In this document: positions 7,926 to 15,892 of the stretch, in pieces | Position numbering within the stretch: the first letter of the stretch is position 1 | Layout: each line of letters opens with the position of its first letter | Source of the DNA: Verrucomicrobiota bacterium | GTDB lineage: Bacteria; Verrucomicrobiota; Verrucomicrobiia; Limisphaerales; Pedosphaeraceae | Length of the DNA: 54,160 nucleotides | Assembly: GCA_021325145.1 (NCBI GenBank) | Contig: JAJPHR010000040.1 | Span: 1-54,160, forward strand | Reading direction: 5' to 3' | Notes under the pieces: model-generated | Database searches by the model: none | Told to the model about the DNA's origin: nothing | The model's input: the letters and a program-made list of their open reading frames with translations, nothing else | Program-made: the position numbers and the translations under genes

Positions 7926-9032
7926 CTATGCAGGCACACGCTCAATTATTTCTTGGATCACTGCCGCCGCACCGGCCATGGAATGGCCGCGTTCCCCGCG
8001 AACGATGACGCGGTGGGCCAGGACCAACTGCGCCATCCCCTTCACCTGCTCCAGGGACACCGCATCCTTGCCCTGAATCGCCGTCAGGGCCTGGGAAATT
8101 CGGAGCAACCCCAGCGACGCGCGCGGGCTGGCGCCGAGCAACAGCGTGGGATGATTGCGGGTCGCGCTCACGAGGGCGAGCGCGTAATCGCAGGCGGCGG
8201 AGCTGACCTGGACTTCGCGCACCGCCTGTTGGCAGGCGAGCACGCGATCCGGCGTCGTAACGGATTTGAGCGTCTCGATTGGGTGGCGAAGTTGAAACCG
8301 TTCACACATTTGCTTTTCATCCGCCAAAGCGGGATATCCGAGGGTCAACCGAATCAAAAAGCGATCCAATTGCGCCTCCGGCAGGCGAAACGTGCCCTCC
8401 TGCTCGATTGGATTTTGCGTGGCCATCACCATGAATGGCCGTTCCAAATCATAAGTAATCCGGCCTTTGGTGATCATGCCTTCGCCCATCGCCTCCAGCA
8501 ACGCCGCCTGGGTCCGGGGACTCGCCCGGTTGATTTCATCCACCAGCACGATTTGGGCGAACAACGGCCCGGAACGAAATTCCGACCGACCGCTTTCCGC
8601 GTCAACGAAAGTCTCTCCCAAAATATCCGACGGCTGAAGGTCCGGCGTGCATTGGATGCGTTTGAAAGTGCAGCCGGCACTTTGCGCCAGCGCCCGCGCG
8701 AGCATGGTCTTGGCAACTCCCGGGACGTCCTCGACCACCAAATGCCCTTCCGCAAACAACGTGGCCACCGCGAGCACCACCTGCTCGTGCTTGCCAACAA
8801 TCACTTTCTCGATGTTGGCAATGAGATCGCGGGCGATCTCGGAAACCTCCTGCGATGAAAGGCCCTTGGAGGGGGCCAGCGGTGGCAGCTTCAAGCCTTG
8901 CGGTTTTGCGGTCTCGTTGCGCCCGAGCAAATTCTTCTTGCTGCAAAAAGGGCAAATCGCCTCCGTCCCTTCCGGCGCGTCATCCGGAATTTCAAAACGC
9001 CGGTTGCAATGCTGGCAAATGTGTTTGGCCAT
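7926..9032 (-). CDS. MoxR-family AAA ATPase with N-terminal zinc ribbon
   Basis: A 368-residue MoxR AAA+ ATPase. Residues 1-35 carry two CxxC pairs (CQHC and CPFC) that suggest a small zinc ribbon, then a linker. The ATPase core has a Walker A variant EDVPGVAKT (MoxR usually reads GxPGxGKT, so A replaces G before the lysine), Walker B IVLVDEINRA and the MoxR signature TQNPIEQEGTFRLPEAQLDR. MoxR proteins act as chaperones that mature other complexes, usually with DUF58 and von Willebrand A genes next door. None is seen here: glcD follows directly and a GH9 gene precedes. The ATG at 9032 is preferred to a longer alternative start at 9092 because it begins directly at the zinc ribbon. Confidence 0.92.
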   Translation of the reverse strand: MAKHICQHCNRRFEIPDDAPEGTEAICPFCSKKNLLGRNETAKPQGLKLPPLAPSKGLSSQEVSEIARDLIANIEKVIVGKHEQVVLAVATLFAEGHLVVEDVPGVAKTMLARALAQSAGCTFKRIQCTPDLQPSDILGETFVDAESGRSEFRSGPLFAQIVLVDEINRASPRTQAALLEAMGEGMITKGRITYDLERPFMVMATQNPIEQEGTFRLPEAQLDRFLIRLTLGYPALADEKQMCERFQLRHPIETLKSVTTPDRVLACQQAVREVQVSSAACDYALALVSATRNHPTLLLGASPRASLGLLRISQALTAIQGKDAVSLEQVKGMAQLVLAHRVIVRGERGHSMAGAAAVIQEIIERVPA

Positions 9033-9184
9033 ATCAGTTCGATGCCGCCGCGCGCTAATCGTCACGCGGCTCGACAACACATGTCCGCACAATGCAGCCG
9101 TTCCGCCCCAAAGGACTTGCGTCCCGGATTCGCACGCCCATTCTGCTCATCAACTTCCTGCCGTTTGCAGAGCTGTGCCGAAAG

Positions 9185-10969
9185 TTACCGGTCAAACCCG
9201 CACAAAGCCCACAGCAAGATCGCCGAGGCGGTGCCATCCATGGTTGGCTCATTCGTCGAGTAATCGCCCGAGTCGTCGTGATACACCGCTTGTTCGTCCT
9301 GGAACGGCGCGAGCGGGTCCGGGGCGGTGATGGTCACGCCCTTCATGCTTTTGAAGATGCGGTTGTAAACCGGGCCATCGACCAACCCGCCGCGCACGGG
9401 GCGCTTGGTGACTTTGGTGGTTGCCAGATGGATATCATGCGGATAAACGCCGCCTGCCGGAATGCCCGTGAACATGGAGGTGCCCCACGGATTGCGCCCG
9501 AGCAGCCAATCGCGTTGCTTGCTCAGAAATCCGTGATAACTCAGATCGCCCGTCATCCGCTCGTAGAGCATGATCTGCGTGACCAGGGCCACGGTCAGGT
9601 TGTTCGAGCACCAAACGAACGGCACGCCGATGCGATAGGGATTCTTGCGACCCATCGCCAGGCAGGCTTCGATGCCTTCCCGATAATACTCCGCCAATTC
9701 CTTCTTAAGGGCTCGATCCGCAGAGTCCCACAACGCGAAATGGCCCAGGTTCACGAACGGATAATATTGATAATGCCCCACGTCCTCCTTGCCCATCCAC
9801 GATTCGGCCTGGATTAGTTTCGCATACCGCTTCGCGTCGTCGAGATACTGCCGCTTGTGCGTCGCGTGATACAATTCCGCTGCGCCCCATTCCATGTCGT
9901 CCGCCCAGTTTGTCTCCGCGTAACGGTACGGGGCGTTGTAGGAGTTGCCCTGCTGCACGCCTTCCTTGTCGCGGCCAAGTTGGTACACCTCGAGGCCGGC
10001 TTCGAGACAACGCTGCGCGAACCGCCCCTGGTGCGGATCATCCTTCCAAATCTGATACGCCAGCGCCATGGCCGCCGCGTAGCGCCCGGCAAGGTTCGCC
10101 ACGCCGGTCGAGTCGCTCTTATACTGCTTCAACCCCTGCGGTTTGCCATCCGCGGCATAAACGACCCGATAGCTTCCAACGCCCCAGCCGTAATCCGCCG
10201 GATCGTTTTGCGGCAAATGAAACCCCACGTGATCGCGATCATCGCCCACCTGATGAAAAAGCAGGTCCGGCGCGGGGTGCAATTGGAGCATCCATTCCAA
10301 TCCCCAGCGCGCCTCGTCGAGCACGTCGGGAAGGCCGTTCGTGCCCGGTCTGCCAAGCGCGGTAAAGTGGTCCTGGAAACAGCCCGGGGCCAGCTTGTAA
10401 GCCATCAGCATCTGGGCGGTGGCGTTGCCGGAGGTAAGCAGATATTTGAGCGTATCTGCGGCGTCGTGCCAGCCGCCACGCGCGTCCACATAGGTGCCAT
10501 TGGTCATCGGCCCGTAGGCGGTGCGGCCATCGAAGCTGTGGCAAACAGCATCCACAAACGGATTGTAGCCGCAACGTTGCTGCCGCATGAACTCGAGGAG
10601 CACATCCGGCAATGCGCGATAAACATCCGCGCTGATGGTAAATGGCAGCGAACGATACTTGCCCATCGTCAACACGTACCGCCCCGGCCGGTCCACCCCG
10701 GAAAAATCCAGCTCCGCGTGGTGGTTGAAGCAGCCCCAATGGCTGTCGCTAAGAATCACCGGCTTGCCCTGGAAAACGGTTTTTTGCGTGTCCTCTTCGA
10801 GCACCAGGAACACGCCGTCAATTTCATTGGTGGAAAAAGCCATGCCCACCTTGATGTCCAAGGGCCGGTATCCCGCCTGGTTCGCGCGCAGTTGGATTTC
10901 CGCGGCCCCCGAGCGTCCAGCCAGGAGCCAGAAAGCACACACGAGGAGAAATGGCGCTCGTTGTTTCAA
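9185..10969 (-). CDS. GH9 endoglucanase-type glycoside hydrolase, secreted
   Basis: A 594-residue GH9 enzyme. Residues 1-23 form a Sec signal peptide. About 24-115 is the Ig-like N-terminal domain typical of bacterial GH9 proteins (IQLRANQAGYRP...). The catalytic (alpha/alpha)6 domain follows, with GGWHDAAD (165-172, catalytic aspartates) and DYSTNEPTMDGTAS near the C-terminus (proton donor E574). Family substrates are cellulose and other beta-1,4-glucans. The start is a TTG (10969); an in-frame stop lies shortly upstream and the residues after TTG form a good signal peptide, so it looks right although rare. It lies 96 bp downstream of the HEAT-deacetylase gene on the same strand. Confidence 0.92.
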   Translation of the reverse strand: MKQRAPFLLVCAFWLLAGRSGAAEIQLRANQAGYRPLDIKVGMAFSTNEIDGVFLVLEEDTQKTVFQGKPVILSDSHWGCFNHHAELDFSGVDRPGRYVLTMGKYRSLPFTISADVYRALPDVLLEFMRQQRCGYNPFVDAVCHSFDGRTAYGPMTNGTYVDARGGWHDAADTLKYLLTSGNATAQMLMAYKLAPGCFQDHFTALGRPGTNGLPDVLDEARWGLEWMLQLHPAPDLLFHQVGDDRDHVGFHLPQNDPADYGWGVGSYRVVYAADGKPQGLKQYKSDSTGVANLAGRYAAAMALAYQIWKDDPHQGRFAQRCLEAGLEVYQLGRDKEGVQQGNSYNAPYRYAETNWADDMEWGAAELYHATHKRQYLDDAKRYAKLIQAESWMGKEDVGHYQYYPFVNLGHFALWDSADRALKKELAEYYREGIEACLAMGRKNPYRIGVPFVWCSNNLTVALVTQIMLYERMTGDLSYHGFLSKQRDWLLGRNPWGTSMFTGIPAGGVYPHDIHLATTKVTKRPVRGGLVDGPVYNRIFKSMKGVTITAPDPLAPFQDEQAVYHDDSGDYSTNEPTMDGTASAILLWALCGFDR

Positions 10970-11065
10970 GCGCTCAGAATCAACCCTTTATTGATGAACC
11001 CGTCAAGGTACAACCGGCGTGGTACAAGCTATTTGAGTGCATTTTCAGGGCTCGCCGGGTTGGAG

Positions 11066-12967
11066 CTACTCTTTATGCAGCAACTCATCCACACGCACAA
11101 ACTCGTACCCTTTCGCCGCCAAATCATCGAGCAAGCGCCCAAAGTGGCGATGCATCTTATCTGTACGCGCCGGGCCGGAACCCAGGTGCAGCAATAACAG
11201 GAAACCATTCAGCCCATGCGCATCGGTGCGTTCTTTCGTCAGGACGCTCTCCACAATCGCGTCTGAGGGCACGAAGTTCGGCGCGGCGTCTTCAGTGTAA
11301 TCGGCATTGGACCGCGTTCCCGGCGTGCCATTCACTACGGTCAGCCCCATTTGTATGCTCCAATCCGCGATTTGCTGATTGTACCATTCGTAAGCCGGCA
11401 GCCAGAAGGGGATGGTCGTGCGATCGATGCCGAAGTGTTGGATTTTCAGCAGATTCGCCGCCAGGTCTTCGCGAAACGCTTCTTGGGTCACGAGCGTTTT
11501 CTTCGGCCCTTCCCACGGGCAATACAGCAGGTGCTGGTCTGAGTGCGGGCCAAGATAATGGCCTTCGCGCATAATCCTGAGAACCAGCGGTTCAAAATCC
11601 GGGTTGCCCAAAAAATGCCCGGTCAGGAAAAACGAACCCTTCGCGTGATGCCGGGCAAGTTCATCCAGGATAATCTCGCCGCCCTCCGCGAATTCATGGC
11701 CGGTAAACACCAGCGCGAGCCGCTTTCGGTCCTGCGGACCACGAACGACGCCGCCTTCACGAAATTCCCCGGGCATCCTGGCCAGCGCTTCTGCCGCGCG
11801 CTGGCGCACGGTCGCATCCACATCGGTCAACGCGTTGGAAAGCCAGGCATTCGCCGACGCGGCTTTGAAGCCGCAGCCCCCGAGCATCGCGGCAACCTTC
11901 GCCCGCACCGCTCCATCCGTGTTGCCGAATTCTTCGGCCAGGCACGGCACAATCGCGCCGTTTTGGGTTGCCTGGTGCCAGTCGTTGCGTGCCATTGCCG
12001 TGAGCACGTCGAACAACCGGCTGACGCCGGCGAATCCAAAATCGCGTTGCCGCCGGTTGCGTGCGACCGAGGCCCGATGGAACTCCGGATTCAGCGCCGC
12101 CACGGCTCCAAAACGAGCCGCCCCGCTTTCGTTGGTCAATGACGTGAGCAGCACCAGCGTGCCTTCAGAGCCAAGTTGAGAGAGCGCAAAAGCGGCGTCC
12201 AGCGCGGTGTTGGTTCCGGCCAGGAGTTGTGAAAGGAGTGGGAGCGATGGTTTGGCCTCGTCGCCGAGTTCACCGAGTGCCCGGATGGCGATTCCCGAAA
12301 GCATGCGGTCCCGCCCTTGAATCTTTGTGGTGATTGCCGGGATGGCCGGTTTCGCTTCCGGCCCCATTTCGCCCAGTCCGATCAACGCTCCCATCTGCAC
12401 ATAGCGGTTGGTGGAAGAGAGCGCGTTCGTCAACGCCGAAATCGCGGGAGCGCCCAATGCCGCGAGGCAAACCGCCACTTCGTTGCATTGTTTGCGATCC
12501 AGAACCATTTCGGCGAGCCGGGGCAGGGCCGGCCGCGCCGTCGGCCCAAGAACTTTGAACGCCTCCACCGCCTTGTACGAACGGTCGGGCGGCGAGGGAA
12601 AACGGAAATCGATCCACGACTGGCGATCCAGCCAGGCGTTCATTTCCCTCCCGGCATCCGGCGGATCTTTGCGCAAATAAACCAGCAAGTGCGGCAGCGT
12701 CTCCGTTCCCATGTGCCGGATGGCTTCCTCCGCCGCCGCACGACGGGGCGAACCAGGTGGATTCCCGGTCAACTCCTCGAGCCAGAGGCTCAATCGCCTG
12801 CCCTTGTAGGTGGGCTCGCCGCGAATGACCAGCCACGAAGTGGAACCCACCAGAATCGCGCCCAACACAAACCACAACGCCAGCCAAAGCCTCGACGGAT
12901 GCGCGCGGACGCCAAGGAAATCCAGGGGTGCTTTTTCGCCGCGTCGTTCCGGCTTGCCGGTCTTCAT
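11066..12967 (-). CDS. HEAT-repeat protein fused to a polysaccharide deacetylase (NodB-like) domain
   Basis: A 633-residue fusion. A membrane anchor at about 25-50 (LWLALWFVLGAILVGSTSWL) is followed by HEAT-like alpha repeats at about 85-400 (such as ALIGLGEMGPEAKPAIPAI and RALGELGDEAKPSLPLL) and a NodB-type domain from about 415 (LALVFTGHEFAEGG, SFFLTGHFLGNPDF, GPHSDQHLLYCPW). The HSxxH metal motif is present, but the usual first motif TFDDG reads FTGHEFAEGG, so metal binding may differ. From memory, close relatives of this domain occur fused to GH9 enzymes in Bacteroidetes; here GH9 is the next gene. The ATG at 12967 overlaps the upstream PrsW stop (ATGA), so the two are translationally coupled. 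Confidence 0.82.
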   Translation of the reverse strand: MKTGKPERRGEKAPLDFLGVRAHPSRLWLALWFVLGAILVGSTSWLVIRGEPTYKGRRLSLWLEELTGNPPGSPRRAAAEEAIRHMGTETLPHLLVYLRKDPPDAGREMNAWLDRQSWIDFRFPSPPDRSYKAVEAFKVLGPTARPALPRLAEMVLDRKQCNEVAVCLAALGAPAISALTNALSSTNRYVQMGALIGLGEMGPEAKPAIPAITTKIQGRDRMLSGIAIRALGELGDEAKPSLPLLSQLLAGTNTALDAAFALSQLGSEGTLVLLTSLTNESGAARFGAVAALNPEFHRASVARNRRQRDFGFAGVSRLFDVLTAMARNDWHQATQNGAIVPCLAEEFGNTDGAVRAKVAAMLGGCGFKAASANAWLSNALTDVDATVRQRAAEALARMPGEFREGGVVRGPQDRKRLALVFTGHEFAEGGEIILDELARHHAKGSFFLTGHFLGNPDFEPLVLRIMREGHYLGPHSDQHLLYCPWEGPKKTLVTQEAFREDLAANLLKIQHFGIDRTTIPFWLPAYEWYNQQIADWSIQMGLTVVNGTPGTRSNADYTEDAAPNFVPSDAIVESVLTKERTDAHGLNGFLLLLHLGSGPARTDKMHRHFGRLLDDLAAKGYEFVRVDELLHKE

Positions 12968-14232
12968 GTCCGGGCCGCTTCACCTGCGGTCGCCGCCGCA
13001 ACCGCCCGCTGCTCATCGCGCACCTGCCGCAACCCTTGCTGGACCAGGCCCCAAATCACAAACCACGCCGCCGCGCCCAGCAGGATCTCCTTCAAGTAGA
13101 AGATGGGTTGCCAGGGCGCGTTCCAAAACATGTGCAGAAACATTGCCAGCAGCAGCACGCGATAAAACCGCGGGTCGATCAGCGTCGCCAGCGTCACGTG
13201 CTGGTCCTTCTTCACCCGCCACAAAGCCGCGCCCACCATCGCCGTCCACGCCACGTGCATCAGCGGCGCAAGCATCGCGCGCACGAGGATGTTTTGCTCC
13301 ATCACGCTCGCGCTGTTAGATTGCAACCCAAGCCGAAACGCGTAACCGGCGCTTTCAAAAGCCGCGAACCCGGCCCCCACCGCCGCGCCCAACAACATGC
13401 CGTTCAGGATGAATTTGTAGCGCGGCCCGCGCACGATCAGGATCAACGCCGCCAGCTTGCCCAATTCCTCCACGATGCCCGCGCTGGACGCGCCCAGCCA
13501 GTTCAGGCTGGCCACGTCGTACCCAATCAGCGAGATGAACAGCGACACAATCCCGCCCAGCGACATCAAAACCGCCAGACGATAAAGCGAAACATTCCGC
13601 GGCGTGTTCAGCTCAAAGAACAGGATCAAGGTCGCGATGGGCGCCGCGAACGCCCCCATGAGAATCAGCCCCGGTATCAGGTTCGGATTATGAAATTGCC
13701 GGTAGGCAAAAACGAACCCGAAATAAATCAGCCCGAAAAACAACAGGAACCGCGCAAACAACCAGGGCCGCGGCCACCCCGTCTGCACCTCCTTGATCGG
13801 CGGCGTCGTGCTCGGCGTGCCCACGATCAAATACTCCTCCATTTCCGCCACGCTCCGACGCTGGAACGTCTCCGAAAACATTTCCTTGAGGCTGAAGCCC
13901 TCCAGCTTCTCCGTGCCGGCCACGTGTTGCAACGTGTCGCTGAGACGATCGATCAAATCCTGCGCGAGCGACGAATTGGCGGCGGGATTGCGCTCCAGCG
14001 GCGGCGGGGCCGCAAGGCGTGGCGGACTGGAGTTGTCCGCTCCCGGCCCCTGGACTTCGCGCAACACCTGCGACGCCGGACGCCATTGTGGCGCGTCCTT
14101 CGAGGCCACCATGATGGTTTCCGACAACGCCCCCGCCGCGATCAACGCCGAAAGTTGCTCCAACGAAACCGGCCCGCGCACCTCCATCCCCGCCAGGTAA
14201 TGCCACTCTTGCCTGTTGCATTCATCGCTCAT
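12964..14232 (-). CDS. PrsW-family intramembrane metalloprotease with N-terminal GYF_2 domain
   Basis: A 422-residue membrane protein. Residues about 5-50 match the GYF_2 domain (EWHYLAGMEVRGPVSLEQL, then a W near 50). After a Pro/Ala linker come about eight membrane segments. PrsW-type motifs are visible: GIVEELGK with paired glutamates, GFAAFESAGYAF, and HVAWTAMVGAAL with the metal-binding histidine. PrsW proteases cleave membrane proteins within the bilayer, classically an anti-sigma factor; the target here is unknown. The ATG at 14232 gives MSDECNRQEWHY; a TTG at 14250 is less likely. It is the first gene of the leftward group and overlaps the HEAT-deacetylase gene by four bases. Confidence 0.88.
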   Translation of the reverse strand: MSDECNRQEWHYLAGMEVRGPVSLEQLSALIAAGALSETIMVASKDAPQWRPASQVLREVQGPGADNSSPPRLAAPPPLERNPAANSSLAQDLIDRLSDTLQHVAGTEKLEGFSLKEMFSETFQRRSVAEMEEYLIVGTPSTTPPIKEVQTGWPRPWLFARFLLFFGLIYFGFVFAYRQFHNPNLIPGLILMGAFAAPIATLILFFELNTPRNVSLYRLAVLMSLGGIVSLFISLIGYDVASLNWLGASSAGIVEELGKLAALILIVRGPRYKFILNGMLLGAAVGAGFAAFESAGYAFRLGLQSNSASVMEQNILVRAMLAPLMHVAWTAMVGAALWRVKKDQHVTLATLIDPRFYRVLLLAMFLHMFWNAPWQPIFYLKEILLGAAAWFVIWGLVQQGLRQVRDEQRAVAAATAGEAART

Positions 14233-14476
14233 GCCAATGCGCTGGTTCAAAACTCGCCGAGCGCTATGCGTTAAGAATATTCCGCCCGGCCATTTTCGCT
14301 AGAAAAATCCTCGCGCTGCCAAGTCACTGGCTTATTGCTTCGCAGCCTGATCCAGGTAAAATGAAACCAGCGGTTCGAACACTTTGTGGGCTGGTGGATT
14401 GACCACATCTCCTGCTGGAATCCAAGAGATTGATTGATGCAGTCCGGTTCTGAGACCGATCCGACTGCGATAAAAC

Positions 14477-15736
14477 ATGGTTGAAGCGTCAAAATCCACT
14501 CTCTTGAGACCTGCGGGTTCAGCCGAGGAGAACAACGCCCCGGTCAATGTTGATGCCATTCTGCAATCGATACTCGGCAGGGGAGGCGAACGTTTCGGCA
14601 TGGCCGCCGCCGTTCTGCGGGGCGAGCGCATCATCGCCCAAGGTGTCGCCGGGGTTCGAAAGAGAGGGACCGCAGAGCGCGTCACGCTCGATGATCGATT
14701 TCACCTTGGTTCCTGCACCAAAGCCATGACGGCGACGCTCGTCGCGATGCTCGTCGAGGAAGGCAGGCTGAATTGGACCACCACATTGGGCGAACTTTTT
14801 GCCGACACGGTTAAGCCCATGCATCCGGCGTGGGAGAAAGTAACATTGCGGCAGGTTCTCGCACACCGCTCCGGCTTGCCCTTGGAATCGGACGGTCTAA
14901 ATCCGGTGTTTGGCCTTTTGCTCGAGGTGATGCGGCCCCCTCGAGCGCGGCCGGGAACCTTGCCGCAGCAACGCCTGGAAATCGCGAGGCAGTCCCTTTC
15001 GCGCCCGCCAAGAATCCCGCCGGACACCAAATACTACTATTCCAACGTCGGTTACGTGCTCGCGGGGGCAGTGCTGGAACAGTTCACCGGTCGGGCGTGG
15101 GAAGAGCTGATGCGCGAACGACTGTTTCAGCCGCTAGGCATCAGCACGGGCGGGTTTGGGTCGCCGGGCACCGCTGATAAAACCGAGCAAGCCTGGGGCC
15201 ACTCCCCGGTCCTCGGCAAACCGCTTGACCCGCGCAACCCCGCTGCGGAACTCCCGTTGTTCTACGGCCCCGCGGGCCTGGCACACATGTCGGTTACGGA
15301 TTGGGCAAAATTTATCGCGCTCCATTTGCGGGGAGATCCGGCCAATCCACGTTGCGAGGCCGCGCTGCTCAAGCTGGATACATTTGCGGAGATGCACGCG
15401 GTCGCACCGGCCACAACTTCCAAGGGGTGGGTAATCCGTGGGCTAAACTTCCTGGCAACTGGTGATGCCGCATCCACCGTAACATACTGTGCCGGATGGT
15501 TTATCAGCACAGCCAGTTGGGCAAAAGGCACCCAGCCTGGAGACACCGGCCGCCGCCTGTGGCACGCCGGAAGCAACGGAAGGTGGAACTGCGGCGTGGT
15601 CATCGCACCCGAAATTGACTTTGCCGTGCTCGTCGCGTGCAACCGCGGCATCGCTGCCTGGAAAACCCGCCAGACGGTCAAGGCATTGATTCGGGCATTT
15701 GCGTCCAAACGGACCTCATTACACTGGTCCGGCTGA
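14477..15736 (+). CDS. serine hydrolase, beta-lactamase/penicillin-binding-protein family
   Basis: A 419-residue protein of the class C beta-lactamase-related family (Beta-lactamase fold, peptidase S12 or esterase type). Catalytic motifs are visible: SxxK as GSCTKAM near residue 79, YxN as YYYSNVGY near 182, and an HxG-type third motif in LWHAGSNGRW. No signal peptide or membrane segment is seen, so it is probably cytoplasmic unless exported another way. Family members hydrolyse amide or ester bonds; the substrate cannot be predicted and true beta-lactam resistance is unlikely. It is transcribed away from the PrsW gene across a 244-bp gap and lies 156 bp before lptD. Confidence 0.88.
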   Translation: MVEASKSTLLRPAGSAEENNAPVNVDAILQSILGRGGERFGMAAAVLRGERIIAQGVAGVRKRGTAERVTLDDRFHLGSCTKAMTATLVAMLVEEGRLNWTTTLGELFADTVKPMHPAWEKVTLRQVLAHRSGLPLESDGLNPVFGLLLEVMRPPRARPGTLPQQRLEIARQSLSRPPRIPPDTKYYYSNVGYVLAGAVLEQFTGRAWEELMRERLFQPLGISTGGFGSPGTADKTEQAWGHSPVLGKPLDPRNPAAELPLFYGPAGLAHMSVTDWAKFIALHLRGDPANPRCEAALLKLDTFAEMHAVAPATTSKGWVIRGLNFLATGDAASTVTYCAGWFISTASWAKGTQPGDTGRRLWHAGSNGRWNCGVVIAPEIDFAVLVACNRGIAAWKTRQTVKALIRAFASKRTSLHWSG

Positions 15737-15892
15737 ACGGGTAGAATTGAGGAATTGATACTGCGCTGGCCAGGGCCGCTTCGGCGCGGCAAGTCCGTCT
15801 TCACCTGGTTCTGTCACCAACGCCTCAACCGTCCGCAATCCAAATCGGCGCTTGGCAAAGGCCGTCCCGTTTTGTTTAGCTTTGCGCGCTCA

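Noticed and set aside
12928..14274. 448-residue open frame antisense to the PrsW gene
   Set aside because: Composition is rich in R, H, P and Q as expected of a shadow frame; the opposite strand encodes a PrsW protease.
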